Positions 32,622 to 42,711 of a stretch of 64,000 nucleotides of DNA are shown here, in pieces (position 1 is the first letter of the stretch; each line of letters starts with the position of its first letter). The position numbers and the translations under genes were made by a program. Below the pieces are notes generated by a model. The model worked only from the letters and a program-made list of their open reading frames with translations, ran no database searches and was not told the origin of the DNA. The DNA lies in contig NZ_CP021780.1 of NCBI RefSeq assembly GCF_002192415.1, positions 3,410,001 to 3,474,000 on the forward strand, in the 5' to 3' direction. The DNA is from Paenibacillus donghaensis. GTDB lineage: Bacteria > Bacillota > Bacilli > Paenibacillales > Paenibacillaceae.

Positions 32622-33391
32622 TTGGTGATCACCCCGTACGAAGTTTTGGAATTGCTGCGCAGCAGCTCATGAAAGCCCAGCCGGGCGAATTCGCTGCTGA
32701 GCGCCTTCTCCTTCAGCAGCACACATTTGCGCGCCACTCTCAGTGCTTCAGCCACACTGTCCGGGGACAAGGCGTCTCCGTTGGCGAAATGGCGCAGCGG
32801 AGAAATCGCGGCAGAGGCGTTCAGAGGCACACGGAACATCGGATCAAAATAAACAATGTCCACACTCTGATCCGGCTGTGCCCGTAAATAATCCAGGTGA
32901 GAGCTGTGCACCACTTCAATCCTGCGCAGGGCGGTGTTCACCTTCTCCTGTCCGGATATATAATGGCTCATGCCTTCCAGCAGCAGCACATACAGCGGCA
33001 GCGAGCTTTCCAGTGCAGTGACATGGGACTCTTCACCGCCGTATACCGCAAACAGCAGCGAATCCGTTCCGAGACCCGCGGTGCAGTCAAGCACGCTGTC
33101 TCCGGGGAGCATGCCTGCGGCTTCCAGCATCGGATCGGTGTCTCCGCGCAGCACCCGTTTGGCGCGGACAAAACCCATGCTGGGATGGAATTCCATCGGA
33201 GCCGCACCCGGCTGCAGCAGCCGGACGGCTTCCTGAAGCACGACCAGCGTCTCCTCGCCGCCGCAGCGTTCCATCAGTTTGTTCAATGACGTGTCGCCCC
33301 GGGCGACATAGCGGCAGCCAGTACGTTCTGCCAGTTGCTGCGCACGCGCTTCTATCTCCGGGATCGGGCGGTTGCCCGTCGTAATTATCAT
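32618..33391 (-). CDS. Class I SAM-dependent methyltransferase, RsmJ-like
   Basis: 257 residues. The AdoMet-binding motif I is DCTAGLGTDSLLFAVYG at about residue 102-118 and motif IV is YFDPMF at about 183. The FHPSMGFVRAKRV segment and the order of motifs match the RsmJ-like (SAM_MT) family that methylates 16S rRNA G1516 in Enterobacteria; in Bacillota the substrate is uncertain. It overlaps miaA by four bases. A conserved neighbour of miaA and mutL. Confidence 0.85.
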   Translation of the reverse strand: MIITTGNRPIPEIEARAQQLAERTGCRYVARGDTSLNKLMERCGGEETLVVLQEAVRLLQPGAAPMEFHPSMGFVRAKRVLRGDTDPMLEAAGMLPGDSVLDCTAGLGTDSLLFAVYGGEESHVTALESSLPLYVLLLEGMSHYISGQEKVNTALRRIEVVHSSHLDYLRAQPDQSVDIVYFDPMFRVPLNASAAISPLRHFANGDALSPDSVAEALRVARKCVLLKEKALSSEFARLGFHELLRSNSKTSYGVITK

Positions 33392-33419
33392 GGTGCCTCC
33401 TGTCCTGCTATGTGCAAGG

Positions 33420-35453
33420 TTACATGACCCGCTTGAACAGCTTCTCCAAGTCGTAGGCCGAAAAAGATATGACGATGGGACGCCCGTGAGGGCAGGTGTA
33501 AGGCTGGCGGCAGGCTGCGAGTCTTACGAGCAGCGACTCCACTTCATGCTCGGTCAGCTTCTGGTTCGCTTTGATCGAAGCCTTGCAGGAGCAGAGAATG
33601 GAGGACTTCTCGCGCAGCTTGGCCAAATCGATATGACGCTCGCTCAATACCCACTCGGCCATTTCCTCAATCACCGCCTTCTCGTCCCCATCCGGGAACC
33701 AGTAAGGCAAGGAACGGACCAGAAAGGTCTGACCGCCGAAATGCTCCAGATACACCCCGGCTTGCTGGAACCAGTGCAGACGCTCACTCAGCTGACGGCT
33801 CTCCGAAGGCGTGAACTCCAGCGTAATCGGCAGCAGCAGCTCCTGGGAAGCCTCCTCGGGACGCCCGAATTTCTCATAATAAAACTCATAATTCACCCGT
33901 TCATGAGCCGCATGCTGATCAATCAGATACAGCGCACCGTCATTCTGGGCAACAATATAGGTGCCGTGATGCTGGCCGATATAATTCAGCTCGGGAAAGG
34001 GCGGCAGGCCCGTGTCCCCGTCTGCGGCAGGCGCCCAGACCGCTTCAGCGGAAGGCAACTGCGCACGCGGGAACGAAGCGGCCGGCGGCGTGTAACGGCC
34101 GTTCCCGGCGCTGCCCGAGCCTTGCGGGGCAGCGTTAGATTTGCTGCCATAGCTGCTATAGGAACCCGCGGCCTCGCGGGTTCCGCCGGCGCCTGCGGCA
34201 GCGCGGGTCTCCCCGGCGGCAGGATATGCGCCGGGCAGCGGTGTTCCGGCGGGGCGGGCAGCGGTGTTGTCGCCGCTCCCCGTGAAACCGCCGGCAGGCA
34301 GCGGTCCCTGCTGCACACCAAGGGACTGCACCGCGGCCGGATCGGCAGCGGCTTGCTCCTTGCCGGGCAGCGGCGGACTGCCCTTGGAGAAGGCAAACTG
34401 CTCCTGGATGAAGGAGCTGCTGCCTTTAGGGCCTAGTGTCTCCTTGACAGGACGCGGAATCAGGCTCTGACCCAGCAGCACTTTGCGCAGCTGGTCCTCG
34501 ACGAACGCGTACAGCTCGATTTCCTTGCTGAAGCGGACCTCCAGCTTGGCCGGATGCACGTTGACGTCCACAAGAGACGGATGCATGTCCAGATCAAGCA
34601 CCAGCAAAGGGAAACGGTTGATCGGCAGCAGCGTATGATAAGCCCGCAGAATCGCTGCGTTCAGACCGTTGCTGCGGATATAGCGTCCGCCGACAATCGT
34701 CGTGATGGCGTTGCGGTTCGAGCGCGTCCACTCCGGACGGCTGATATAGCCCGAGATCCGGTAGTCTGGGTCTTCGGCTGCCACCGGCAGCATCGCTTTG
34801 GCCGCAGAGGTGCCATAGACGGCGGCAATCACCTGCAGCAGGTCTCCATTGCCAAGCGTGTGCAGCAGCTGGTTGCTGTTGTGATGCAGCGTGAAGGAGA
34901 TGTCGGGATGGGCGAGCGCCATCCGGTACATTGCATCGGAGATATGCCCCAGCTCGGTTTGAATGCTTTTCATATACTTCAGCCTTGCCGGAGTGTTGTA
35001 GAATAATTCCTTCACCGCCAGATCGCTGCCCCGCCCGGCAGGGGAATCCTCATTGCGCAGCAGCTTGCCGCCTTCAATATCAATCAGACGCCCCTTGCCG
35101 TCATCGGCGGTAGCCGTAAGCATCGACACCTTGGAAACGGCGGCAATACTGGGCAGTGCCTCCCCACGAAAGCCAAGGCTAGTAATCTGGAACAGGTCGC
35201 GCCCGTTGGCGATTTTGCTAGTTGCATGGCGGTAGAAGGCTGTCTCACAGTCCTCCGGCTCGATGCCGGAGCCGTTGTCCTTCACCCGAATACTCTGCAG
35301 ACCGCCTTCCTCGACAGACACCTCAATCCGGGTGCTGCCCGCGTCAATCGCATTCTCCACAAGCTCCTTCACAACCGAAGCCGGCCGTTCGACCACTTCT
35401 CCGGCAGCAATCTGGTTGGCAATATGCTCGTCCAGCACATGGATTTTTGCCAT
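33420..35453 (-). CDS. mutL: DNA mismatch repair protein MutL
   Basis: About 677 residues from the second ATG at 35453, seven bases after GAGGTG (a first ATG at 35456 is closer). GHKL ATPase motifs: NAIDAG, DNGSGIE, GFRGEALPSI. A Gly/Ala/Pro-rich linker (residues about 350-470) leads to the endonuclease domain with DQHAAHERVNYE and CPHGRP, as in Gram-positive MutL that nicks DNA. It pairs with MutS upstream; a 650-bp gap with repeats lies between them. Confidence 0.96.
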   Translation of the reverse strand: MAKIHVLDEHIANQIAAGEVVERPASVVKELVENAIDAGSTRIEVSVEEGGLQSIRVKDNGSGIEPEDCETAFYRHATSKIANGRDLFQITSLGFRGEALPSIAAVSKVSMLTATADDGKGRLIDIEGGKLLRNEDSPAGRGSDLAVKELFYNTPARLKYMKSIQTELGHISDAMYRMALAHPDISFTLHHNSNQLLHTLGNGDLLQVIAAVYGTSAAKAMLPVAAEDPDYRISGYISRPEWTRSNRNAITTIVGGRYIRSNGLNAAILRAYHTLLPINRFPLLVLDLDMHPSLVDVNVHPAKLEVRFSKEIELYAFVEDQLRKVLLGQSLIPRPVKETLGPKGSSSFIQEQFAFSKGSPPLPGKEQAAADPAAVQSLGVQQGPLPAGGFTGSGDNTAARPAGTPLPGAYPAAGETRAAAGAGGTREAAGSYSSYGSKSNAAPQGSGSAGNGRYTPPAASFPRAQLPSAEAVWAPAADGDTGLPPFPELNYIGQHHGTYIVAQNDGALYLIDQHAAHERVNYEFYYEKFGRPEEASQELLLPITLEFTPSESRQLSERLHWFQQAGVYLEHFGGQTFLVRSLPYWFPDGDEKAVIEEMAEWVLSERHIDLAKLREKSSILCSCKASIKANQKLTEHEVESLLVRLAACRQPYTCPHGRPIVISFSAYDLEKLFKRVM

Positions 35454-35456
35454 CAT

Positions 35457-36106
35457 TATTCACCTCGCTATTTAGACTATATAAAACCTCTTGCCAGAGT
35501 CAGTTCTCATAGCATTACTAGTTAGGACTCGGTATGGTGCAGACATTGACGTCTTCGCTCCGTGGCGGTTCCCTAAGATAGAACACTTGATTGAGTTAGT
35601 AGCGAATTCGGATACTGCTTAGGACTCCGTATGGTAAGAACAACAGAGTCTCAGCTCCATAATTAGGGGCCGAACAGATTTAGTTGCAAAAATGGATACT
35701 ACTTAGGACTCCTTATAAAAAGATTTACGCAGATTTTGTTCCATCTTTAGGGAGCCGAACAATTAGTTGCGAAACTGCATCTATTTAACCGATTTTTTCC
35801 GTTTTGGAGGAAATAAGTGCGAATACGCATCTATTTTAGACTTTTGAGCGTTCCAGGAGTGATTTACTCGAAATTAGTTGCAGATTTGCACTTATTCGCC
35901 CGCCGGCTCATGATCCGGCTGAAATTAGTTGCAGTTTCGCATCTATTTGCTCCGAACGTTCCACTGTAACCTTCTATGACCTCTCGGGACCTAAGTAGTA
36001 ACCAGTTTCGCCTTTATTTACTGCAAACGCAAACGTTCAACACGAAATTTCGAATCCTCGACGGGGCCTAACAGCAACCTATAACTCTTTAGCAATAGTT
36101 ACTTGC
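35457..36106. other. mutS-mutL intergenic region with repeats, no gene
   Basis: 650 bases without a credible ORF. Variants of TTAGTTGC-N5-TTGCATCTATTT and TTAGGACTC recur through it, for example at about 35761, 35821, 35873 and 35922. The best-defined unit is at 35862-35962. The translated antisense gives short NRCETATNF-like peptides that are not real genes. Confidence 0.7.
35862..35962. repeat. Dispersed intergenic repeat, copy 1
   Basis: About 100 bases beginning GATTTACTCGAAATTAGTTG and containing TTAGTTGCAGTTTCGCATCT. A closely similar unit is at 43261-43362. See the finding for the alignment logic. Confidence 0.75.
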
Positions 36107-38839
36107 CTAAAGCTCTCTGGCCTTCATCTTCAAATCATTCAGCAGTCCCATCTGCTGCAGCGGCGTCATGTTCATCAGATCAGCATCGCGTACAGAAGCG
36201 ATAAAAGCCTTCAGCAGCGGGTTATCCTCTGCTGCCGGTGCCGCAGCTGCAGCCTTGCGTCCACGGCGCGGTGGCTCCTCGCCAAAAATGGACAGCTGGA
36301 CCACCTCACTGCTCTCTTCGAGCAAGTTGGGTTCCAGCGAAACAGCAGCTTCCTTATAAGCTGACTCCGCTTGCGCAGCAGCAGCTGGAGCTGGAGCTAC
36401 ATTGCCTGCTTGTACCTCTCCGCCAGCAACAACGGCAGCCCCCGGCGGAGCCGCCTGTTCGATGCTCTGCAGCAGGCCGTAAGCCCGGTCTATGATCCCT
36501 TCCGGCAATCCGGCCAGCCGGGCACAGTAGATCCCGTAGCTGCTGTCGGCAGCGCCAGGAACCAGCTTGCGCAGGAAGTTGACCTTGTCGCCGCTCTCCT
36601 GCACAGCCATGGAATAGTTGCGCAGACCAAGCAGGCTCTCCTGCAGATGGGCCAATTCATGGAAATGGGTCGATACCAGCGCTTTGCAGGCAATCGTATC
36701 ATGGACATATTCGATCACGGCCTGGGCTATCGCCATTCCCTCGCTGGTCGACGTTCCCCGCCCCAGCTCATCGATGATAATCAAGCTGCGGGCGGTCGCC
36801 TTCTCGGTCATGACCTGAATGTCGGCCATTTCCACCATGAAGGTGCTCTGGCCGCCGATCAGGTCATCGGCCGCTCCGATCCGCGTGAAGATCCGGTCAA
36901 TCAGCGGCACCTCGGCGCTGGCGGCAGGCACGAAGCAGCCGATCTGGGCCAGGATGCAGATTAAGGCCACCTGGCGCATGTAGGTGCTTTTGCCAGCCAT
37001 ATTGGGTCCGGTAATCAGCAGAATATTGCCATCTTCCTTGGCGAGTGTGCTGCCGTTGGCAATGAACGCCGATTCCTTCAGCACAGCCTCCACCACCGGA
37101 TGGCGTCCGCCTTCAATCCGCAGATCGTAACCATCCGACAGCTTAGGCTTCACGAAACGGTGTTCGGCGCTTACAGCAGCCAGACACTGATAGACATCAA
37201 TCTCGGCTACCTGCTCAGCCAGATTCTGCAGCCGTGGAATCTGGCTGCTGATCCGGTCGCGGAGCGCGATGAACAGGCTGTATTCCAGGTCTGTCATCTT
37301 GTCCTGCGCTTCCAGAATGAGCGCTTCCTTCTCCTTCAGCTCAGGGGTGACGAAACGCTCCGCATTCGCCAGTGTCTGCTTGCGTTCATACCGGCCTTCC
37401 GGCAGTGCAGCCAGATTCGAACGGGTAATTTCTATATAATAGCCGAAGATTTTGTTATAGCCGATCTTCAGCGATTTGATGCCTGTAGCCAGCCGCTCCT
37501 TGGCCTCCAGCTCAGCGATCCAGCGTTTGCCGTTCGTACTTGCTTCCCGCAGCTCATCCAGGCGCTCATGATAACCGGCACGGATGATTCCGCCATCACG
37601 CACGGATACCGGGGCCTCGTCGACAATCGCCTGCCCGATATCCTCGCGCAGCTCGGCACATTCGTCCATGGCCTCGCCAATCTCGCGCAGCGTAGCTGAG
37701 CCGGAAGTCATGCATAGCTGCTTCAGCGCAGGAATCTGCGCCAGCGACAGCTTCAGCGCGTTCATGTCCCGCCCGTTGGCACTGCCAAAAGCAATCCGTC
37801 CCACCAGCCGCTCCAGATCATATATTTCCTTCAGTGAGAGGCGCAGGTCCTCGCGCATGATAAACTGGTTGTACAGATAGTCAACGGCCTCCAGCCGCCG
37901 CTCAATCGGCGCCCGCTGCAGCAGCGGCTTATCGATTCTGCGCCGCAGGAGGCGCGCGCCCATCGAGGTTTCGGTGCGGTCCAGCAGCCAGAGCAGCGAA
38001 CCTTTTTTGGAGCGTTCACGCACGGTTTCGGTCAGCTCCAGGTTGCGCCGGGTGAAGGGATCAAGGATCATATAATGACCTGGCTCATAGGGCGATATCT
38101 GGCTGAGCTGGGCCAGCGAACGGCGCTGGGTTTCGCTCAAATAAGAGATCAGCAGCGATAGATTGCGACCCCGCTCCTTCTCCAGCCGTACCCAGGCCGC
38201 TTCGCCGAACTGGCGGCGGGCCAGCTCCTCATCGCGTTTCTCCCAAGGTGTGTACACGACCGGCTTCGCCAGCAGCGAGCTTTCGCTGCGCAGCTGGTCC
38301 AGCAGCAGGGCATCGCCGATCACCTCGGCCGGCTCATAGATGCCAATCTCGTCGCGCAGCCACTCTGCGCCTGAGAGCACGGAGGTGACATACAGCTCAC
38401 CTGTCGTCAAATCGCAGGCCGAGAGCGCCATCATCCCGTCACTTTCGGTCACACAGACGAGGTAATTGTTGCTTTTGTCGCTGATAATCTTACCTTCCAT
38501 CACCGTACCCGGGGTTACGACACGCACAATGTCTCTGCGCACCATGCCCTTCGTAGTGGCCGGGTCCTCCAATTGCTCACAGATTGCGACTTTATACCCC
38601 TTCTCGATCAGCCGCTGGATGTAGCCTTCGGCCGCGTGATAAGGTACTCCGCACATCGGAATCTTCCCATCCCCGCCGCCTCCGCGGGCGGTTAAGGTAA
38701 TCTCCAGTTCCTTGGAAGCCAGAATGGCATCATCAAAAAACATTTCATAGAAATCTCCCAGTCTAAAAAAGAGAAAGGCATCCTTTGCCCCTTCTTTTAC
38801 CTGTAAATATTGCTGTATCATCGGCGTATACTCTGCCAT
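36107..38839 (-). CDS. mutS: DNA mismatch repair protein MutS
   Basis: 910 residues from the ATG at 38839 (GGAGGTTGACC upstream; an in-frame TTG two codons earlier is unlikely). The mismatch-binding start has FFRLGDFYEMF with the Phe-x-Glu wedge. The ATPase has GPNMAGKST near residue 613, DDLIGGQSTFMVEM and Walker B IIIDELGRGTST. The C-terminal region is Ala-rich and precedes a final helix. It recognises mismatches and recruits MutL. Confidence 0.97.
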   Translation of the reverse strand: MAEYTPMIQQYLQVKEGAKDAFLFFRLGDFYEMFFDDAILASKELEITLTARGGGGDGKIPMCGVPYHAAEGYIQRLIEKGYKVAICEQLEDPATTKGMVRRDIVRVVTPGTVMEGKIISDKSNNYLVCVTESDGMMALSACDLTTGELYVTSVLSGAEWLRDEIGIYEPAEVIGDALLLDQLRSESSLLAKPVVYTPWEKRDEELARRQFGEAAWVRLEKERGRNLSLLISYLSETQRRSLAQLSQISPYEPGHYMILDPFTRRNLELTETVRERSKKGSLLWLLDRTETSMGARLLRRRIDKPLLQRAPIERRLEAVDYLYNQFIMREDLRLSLKEIYDLERLVGRIAFGSANGRDMNALKLSLAQIPALKQLCMTSGSATLREIGEAMDECAELREDIGQAIVDEAPVSVRDGGIIRAGYHERLDELREASTNGKRWIAELEAKERLATGIKSLKIGYNKIFGYYIEITRSNLAALPEGRYERKQTLANAERFVTPELKEKEALILEAQDKMTDLEYSLFIALRDRISSQIPRLQNLAEQVAEIDVYQCLAAVSAEHRFVKPKLSDGYDLRIEGGRHPVVEAVLKESAFIANGSTLAKEDGNILLITGPNMAGKSTYMRQVALICILAQIGCFVPAASAEVPLIDRIFTRIGAADDLIGGQSTFMVEMADIQVMTEKATARSLIIIDELGRGTSTSEGMAIAQAVIEYVHDTIACKALVSTHFHELAHLQESLLGLRNYSMAVQESGDKVNFLRKLVPGAADSSYGIYCARLAGLPEGIIDRAYGLLQSIEQAAPPGAAVVAGGEVQAGNVAPAPAAAAQAESAYKEAAVSLEPNLLEESSEVVQLSIFGEEPPRRGRKAAAAAPAAEDNPLLKAFIASVRDADLMNMTPLQQMGLLNDLKMKAREL

Positions 38840-39120
38840 GGTCAACCTCCATGCCTATTGAATGCTGTCCTCTATTATAGCAGAAAGTTGCCCCGCAGCG
38901 TCACCCTGCCAGCTTACTCCTAATCCGAGGATGTCCGCGCGCATCAAAAAAGCCCACCAGTAACAAGCTGTGCTTGCACTTCGCGAGCTATTATTGCGGT
39001 GTCTCAAGGCACTTGCGAATTTCATACCCACTCTCTAAGGGTTAACCGATTTCCTTGCGCAGGGAGGAGAGTAAAGACTTGTGACTCCCCCCATTCCAGG
39101 GTCATCTCGGTAACGCACCA
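38840..39120. other. Non-coding leader-like region upstream of mutS
   Basis: 280 bases without a gene. On the minus strand GGGGAG...CTCTCC and AACCC...GGGT can pair, and AGCTCGC pairs with GGTGGGCT just before a run of six T at about 38945. This looks like a structured leader ending in an attenuator-type terminator about 100 bases before mutS. No riboswitch class is recognised. Confidence 0.4.
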
Positions 39121-40430
39121 GTGGTTCACGACAAGAACAGCAAGGAATTCTTAAGGTCGAACGAGAACCTGCACAAACGTTTTACGGAGCTGCAGAAGAA
39201 TTACGGGCAGGAATATAACTTCTTCTTTTATATAAAGAACCAGTCTTTTTTTCTGAATTGTGCGCCAATCAGCGTGGACTACAGAGATTACCGGGAGCTG
39301 AGGCAGCAGATCCTCTCCTGTATTGATGACACAGAGGGTGTATGAAAAGTTCTATTCCCGCTGGACACCGATTCTCGTGAATGGAAAATATTATATATCA
39401 ATATTGTTCCGTTCCACAACCTCTATCTGGTCGGGCTGATCTCTGCCGACAATCTGATTACCCCGCTCCGCCAGATTAATCTGGGAGCGAACGGCTATGC
39501 CTCGCTAGTGGATCAGAACGGGATCGCGATCTCCAGCCCGGTCTCGAACAGCGCGGCAAGCCATTGCAGAAAGAAACGGGTCTCCTGAACCGGGTCCAGT
39601 CCCGCACAACCATCAGCAGCGAGTTCTCAGGCACCACGTTCAGCGCCAAGATGGTGATCAAGTTCGGAGCGTTTGAGAAAATCATGATCGCTCAGCTGCT
39701 CATCATGCTGTTGTTCTTCATGGAAACCTCCACCCTATGCGTCATGATGCTGTTCTTGAACCGCAGGGTGCTCGGCCCGATCCAGAACTTCTCGGAGAAC
39801 CTGGCACATATCAATGAGGAAGGGCAGCTGGCCAACTTCAAGAGCAGCAAGATTATCGAGTTGGAGCAGGCGAACGCACAGTTCAAGGATTTGGCCCGGC
39901 AAATACGCACCTTCAAAATCGCCATGTACGAACAGGAACTGGAGAAACAGAGCATCCAGCTGGACTTCATGAAGCAGCAGATCAAACCCCACTTCTTCCT
40001 GAACTGCCTGACCAGTATCTACAGCATGGCCCAGATTCAAATGTACGAGGAAATCGAGCAGATGGCGATGGCGACCTCCAAATATTTCCGATATATTTTT
40101 CAAGGCAGCGAGGACTTTGTCCTGCTTGCAGATGAAATTGAGCATGTCCGGATTTATCTCGATATTCAGAAAAGCCGCTACCGTGATGTTTTTATCTATC
40201 ATATTGAGCAGGAAGGGCTTGCCGGGGACATGAGGATTCCACCGCTGGTGCTGCAGACGTTTATCGAAAATTCAATCAAATACGCCATCTCCAGAGCTAG
40301 CGAGGTACAGATTAAACTTACTGTAAACCGCCGCCACATGGAAGATGAGGCAATGACTGTGGTTCACATCTCAGACACTGGCCCCGGGTTTCCTGCAGCC
40401 GGGCGCTGGATACCTCTGTTCTCAGTCTGT
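39121..40430 (+). pseudogene. YesM/LytS-type sensor histidine kinase remnant
   Basis: Pieces of an extracellular sensor (LVGLISADNLITPLRQINLG, VDQNGIAISSP), a transmembrane helix (LLIMLLFFMETSTLC), a HAMP-like linker and the His_kinase block QQIKPHFFLNCLTSIYS, FIENSIKYAIS and SDTGPGFP are visible. An in-frame TGA at about 39343 and a frame change near 39555 break it, and the 3' end of the ATPase domain is lost against the next gene. Such kinases pair with AraC-type regulators, often for sugar uptake; the partner is absent. Clearly dead. Confidence 0.8.
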
Positions 40431-40458
40431 TCCGGCTCGATATCGACTCTGCATGTTG

Positions 40459-41949
40459 TCAGCCCTTCTCCCCTCCGCACCAGAGCGCGCGGATGTCGCG
40501 CGACTCGTCCCAGGTCCGTTCCTCGGCGATGAAGCGGAACAACGGCTCTATGCAGGGGGCGGCGCACGGGTAGCCGCTTAAATGCCGCAGCTGCTTCGCC
40601 AGCGGCGGGAACGCGGCGCGGAGCAGGGCTTTGTCGCCGCTGTAATAGGCGGCATGCAGGTCTTCCCGGTCGAGCGGGCGCAGCGGCAGGTCCTCATAAT
40701 GGCTCACGATCAGGTGAGCCAGATGGACCGCGCCTTTGGCGATGACCGGGGATACCAGGAAGCTCGGCAAGGTCCGGTACTCGAAGCCGCCATGCGGCTG
40801 ATGCCGGAAATCGCCGAGCACGCCATAGCGTGGACGCCGGGCTCCTGCCCGGGCGTCCTCCAGGAGCAGCAGCGGCAGCGCGAGATAGTTGTCGAGCGCC
40901 CGCAGCAGCGGCGCGCTCAGCGTCACGCCGCTGAAGTGCAGGTGGCCGCCGAGGGCCCAGCCCCGCAACGGCATGCCTCCCGCCCGCCAGCGCAGCGAGC
41001 GGTCGGCAATGAGCCGGTCCGCCGTGCGCGCGGCGGACATCAGCTGCGCCAGCAGCGCGCGCGGTTCCCGGCGCGGCTGGGGGCGCAGCTCGGCGACCGG
41101 GAACACGCCGCGCGTTCCCGAGGGTCCGGCGTCGCAGCCCGCGACGCCGTCCGTGGGCAGGTACCGCGACGCAGGCACGACGCGGCCGGTGGACTCCCGG
41201 AGCAGCAGGAACTCCGGGTCCATGCCCATCAGCAGCCCGGGACGTCCCGGCTGCTCCAGGGCTACAGACCGCGCAAGCGAAGCGGCGGCTGAGCGGTAGG
41301 GCCCGACCCGCGCGCTGCGCAGCGGCTCGATTCGCTCCACAGCATACCTGCGGTCGCCCAGCGCGGCCAGCACCACTTCTCCGCTGTCCAGCCCAAGGCC
41401 ATACAGCGCACGGATGGCAACACTCTGCAGCAGCTTCAAGATGCCCCGCCGTTCACCGGCTTGGCTCCAATAATCTGGAGCCGCTGCAGCGTCTTCATAA
41501 GCCGCACCATATTCTCCCGTATCCGCGTTCCTGTCTGTTTCAGCCTCTTCTTGGCTAGGTCCGCCCTCAGCCTCCTGTGAACCTCCGCTCCGTTGTCTCC
41601 CCCCGGCACCATCTGCTTCCCGGCCTGTCCCGCCTGCTGAACCGGCCGCTACCTTCATTGCAGATCCTGCACCCAAGGGAAGAATCTCCAGAACCGTGAG
41701 ATTAAACACAATAATCCTGTAGCTTTGTCTAAAGTGGGTTGAGGCTGGAGGGAGAGGATTCCGGCGGTCATTTGCAACACTGGCCTGTGTTTCCCGCTGT
41801 ACCATCGAATGCTTCGGTTCGATCCAGCCCGGCTGCTTCCCCCGTTCCCCGGAGACCAGCACAGCTTCCACTCCGCTCCGCCGCAGCCGTGCTTCCCTCT
41901 GCTGCAATGTAAGAGAATCATACACTTTAAGCCCTTCATTGATCTGCAT
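40459..41949 (-). CDS. Putative COOH.NH2 ligase (phiEco32-like amidoligase, type 2)
   Basis: About 496 residues from the ATG at 41949 (a start at 41979 is possible). After a poorly conserved, Gly/Glu-rich N-terminal half come GMDPEFLLLRESTGRVVPAS, VAELRPQPRREP, GWALGGHLHFSGV and FEYRTLPSFLVSP, the ATP-grasp-like amidoligase pattern (Glu, His and Arg ligands). Such enzymes ligate carboxyl and amine groups in peptides or peptidoglycan-like substrates; this branch is common in Paenibacillaceae with unknown function. It sits between cotE and mutS, where Bacillus has none. Confidence 0.75.
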   Translation of the reverse strand: MQINEGLKVYDSLTLQQREARLRRSGVEAVLVSGERGKQPGWIEPKHSMVQRETQASVANDRRNPLPPASTHFRQSYRIIVFNLTVLEILPLGAGSAMKVAAGSAGGTGREADGAGGRQRSGGSQEAEGGPSQEEAETDRNADTGEYGAAYEDAAAAPDYWSQAGERRGILKLLQSVAIRALYGLGLDSGEVVLAALGDRRYAVERIEPLRSARVGPYRSAAASLARSVALEQPGRPGLLMGMDPEFLLLRESTGRVVPASRYLPTDGVAGCDAGPSGTRGVFPVAELRPQPRREPRALLAQLMSAARTADRLIADRSLRWRAGGMPLRGWALGGHLHFSGVTLSAPLLRALDNYLALPLLLLEDARAGARRPRYGVLGDFRHQPHGGFEYRTLPSFLVSPVIAKGAVHLAHLIVSHYEDLPLRPLDREDLHAAYYSGDKALLRAAFPPLAKQLRHLSGYPCAAPCIEPLFRFIAEERTWDESRDIRALWCGGEKG

Positions 41950-42048
41950 ATCTCTACAGTCCCCCAAGAGAGCAAACAAACGACCGCCGTAAACCGGAAG
42001 CCGCTGCTGGTAGTGTCATTTACATTCTAAAAAAAAATCTTGAATTTC

Positions 42049-42073
42049 AAAAAAAAGGAGGGCATTCGCCCTC
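42049..42073 (-). terminator. Terminator of cotE
   Basis: On the minus strand GAGGGC-GAAT-GCCCTC is followed by eight T. It lies about 80 bases past the cotE stop and just before the amidoligase start. Confidence 0.85.
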
Positions 42074-42153
42074 TACACCGCCGCCCTCGCTACATATAAT
42101 GGATCATGAGCACCCATTACTCAGTATTCAATTAGCGGCGGCGGCAGCCCTCC

Positions 42154-42711
42154 TTACAGCTCATCATCCAGCGTGTCTGGGTCGAGATCATCGTAATCGA
42201 AGCTTTCCCCTTCGAAATCGTAATCCTTGTCTTCCAGATCATCGCTTTGGTCACTGACGTAGACGCGGACCTTGGTTTCGGCCACCAGCTCCGCTTCGAA
42301 TTCGCGTTCCACCCGCAGCGTCACACTGCCGCCGCCCGGAGATACGCCCGCTTCCACACAATTGGGCTCCTGCGTTGCCTCCGCAGCGACCTCAACCGTG
42401 GAAGCCCGGTGTCTCGGGTCCAGATACGACAGCGGAATCAGCTCCACATAGGAGACTGTTTCCTTGGCAACCTCAGTCTGTTTGTTCTTGTCGTAAGAAT
42501 ACCAGATGTTTACGTCGTAGGTGCCAATCACTTCGATTCCGTTTCCGGCAGCAACCGCTTCGTATTGGTGGTTGATAATCCATGCCCCCAGAATACTTGT
42601 CGGATGATGTGGCGGAGTCACGGTATGGGTTGCGGTAGAGAACTTACGACCTTTGCCGCAAATTGCCTTCGTAATGATCTCCCTTGTTTGACGTTTATGG
42701 CTTAATGACAT
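42154..42711 (-). CDS. cotE: Outer spore coat protein CotE
   Basis: 185 residues from ATG 42711, eight bases after GGAGG (ATG 42714 and an upstream extension are weaker). It begins MSLSHKRQTREIITKA, then CGKGRKFSTATHTVTPP and HHPTSILGAWIINHQYEA, highly conserved in CotE, ending in an acidic tail. CotE guides assembly of the outer coat on the forespore in SigE-dependent sporulation. Position near mutS matches Bacillus. The gene has its own terminator. Confidence 0.95.
   Translation of the reverse strand: MSLSHKRQTREIITKAICGKGRKFSTATHTVTPPHHPTSILGAWIINHQYEAVAAGNGIEVIGTYDVNIWYSYDKNKQTEVAKETVSYVELIPLSYLDPRHRASTVEVAAEATQEPNCVEAGVSPGGGSVTLRVEREFEAELVAETKVRVYVSDQSDDLEDKDYDFEGESFDYDDLDPDTLDDEL

Noticed and set aside
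33372..34436. 354-residue plus-strand ORF opposite mutL
   Set aside because: Antisense of the GC-rich mutL linker; no recognisable domain.
38940..39120. 6S RNA or T-box in the mutS leader
   Set aside because: A few similar short strings occur, but no full consensus or structure could be matched by eye.
40582..41292. Long plus-strand ORFs within the amidoligase gene
   Set aside because: Antisense shadow of a GC-rich gene; no motif and high Arg/Gln bias.
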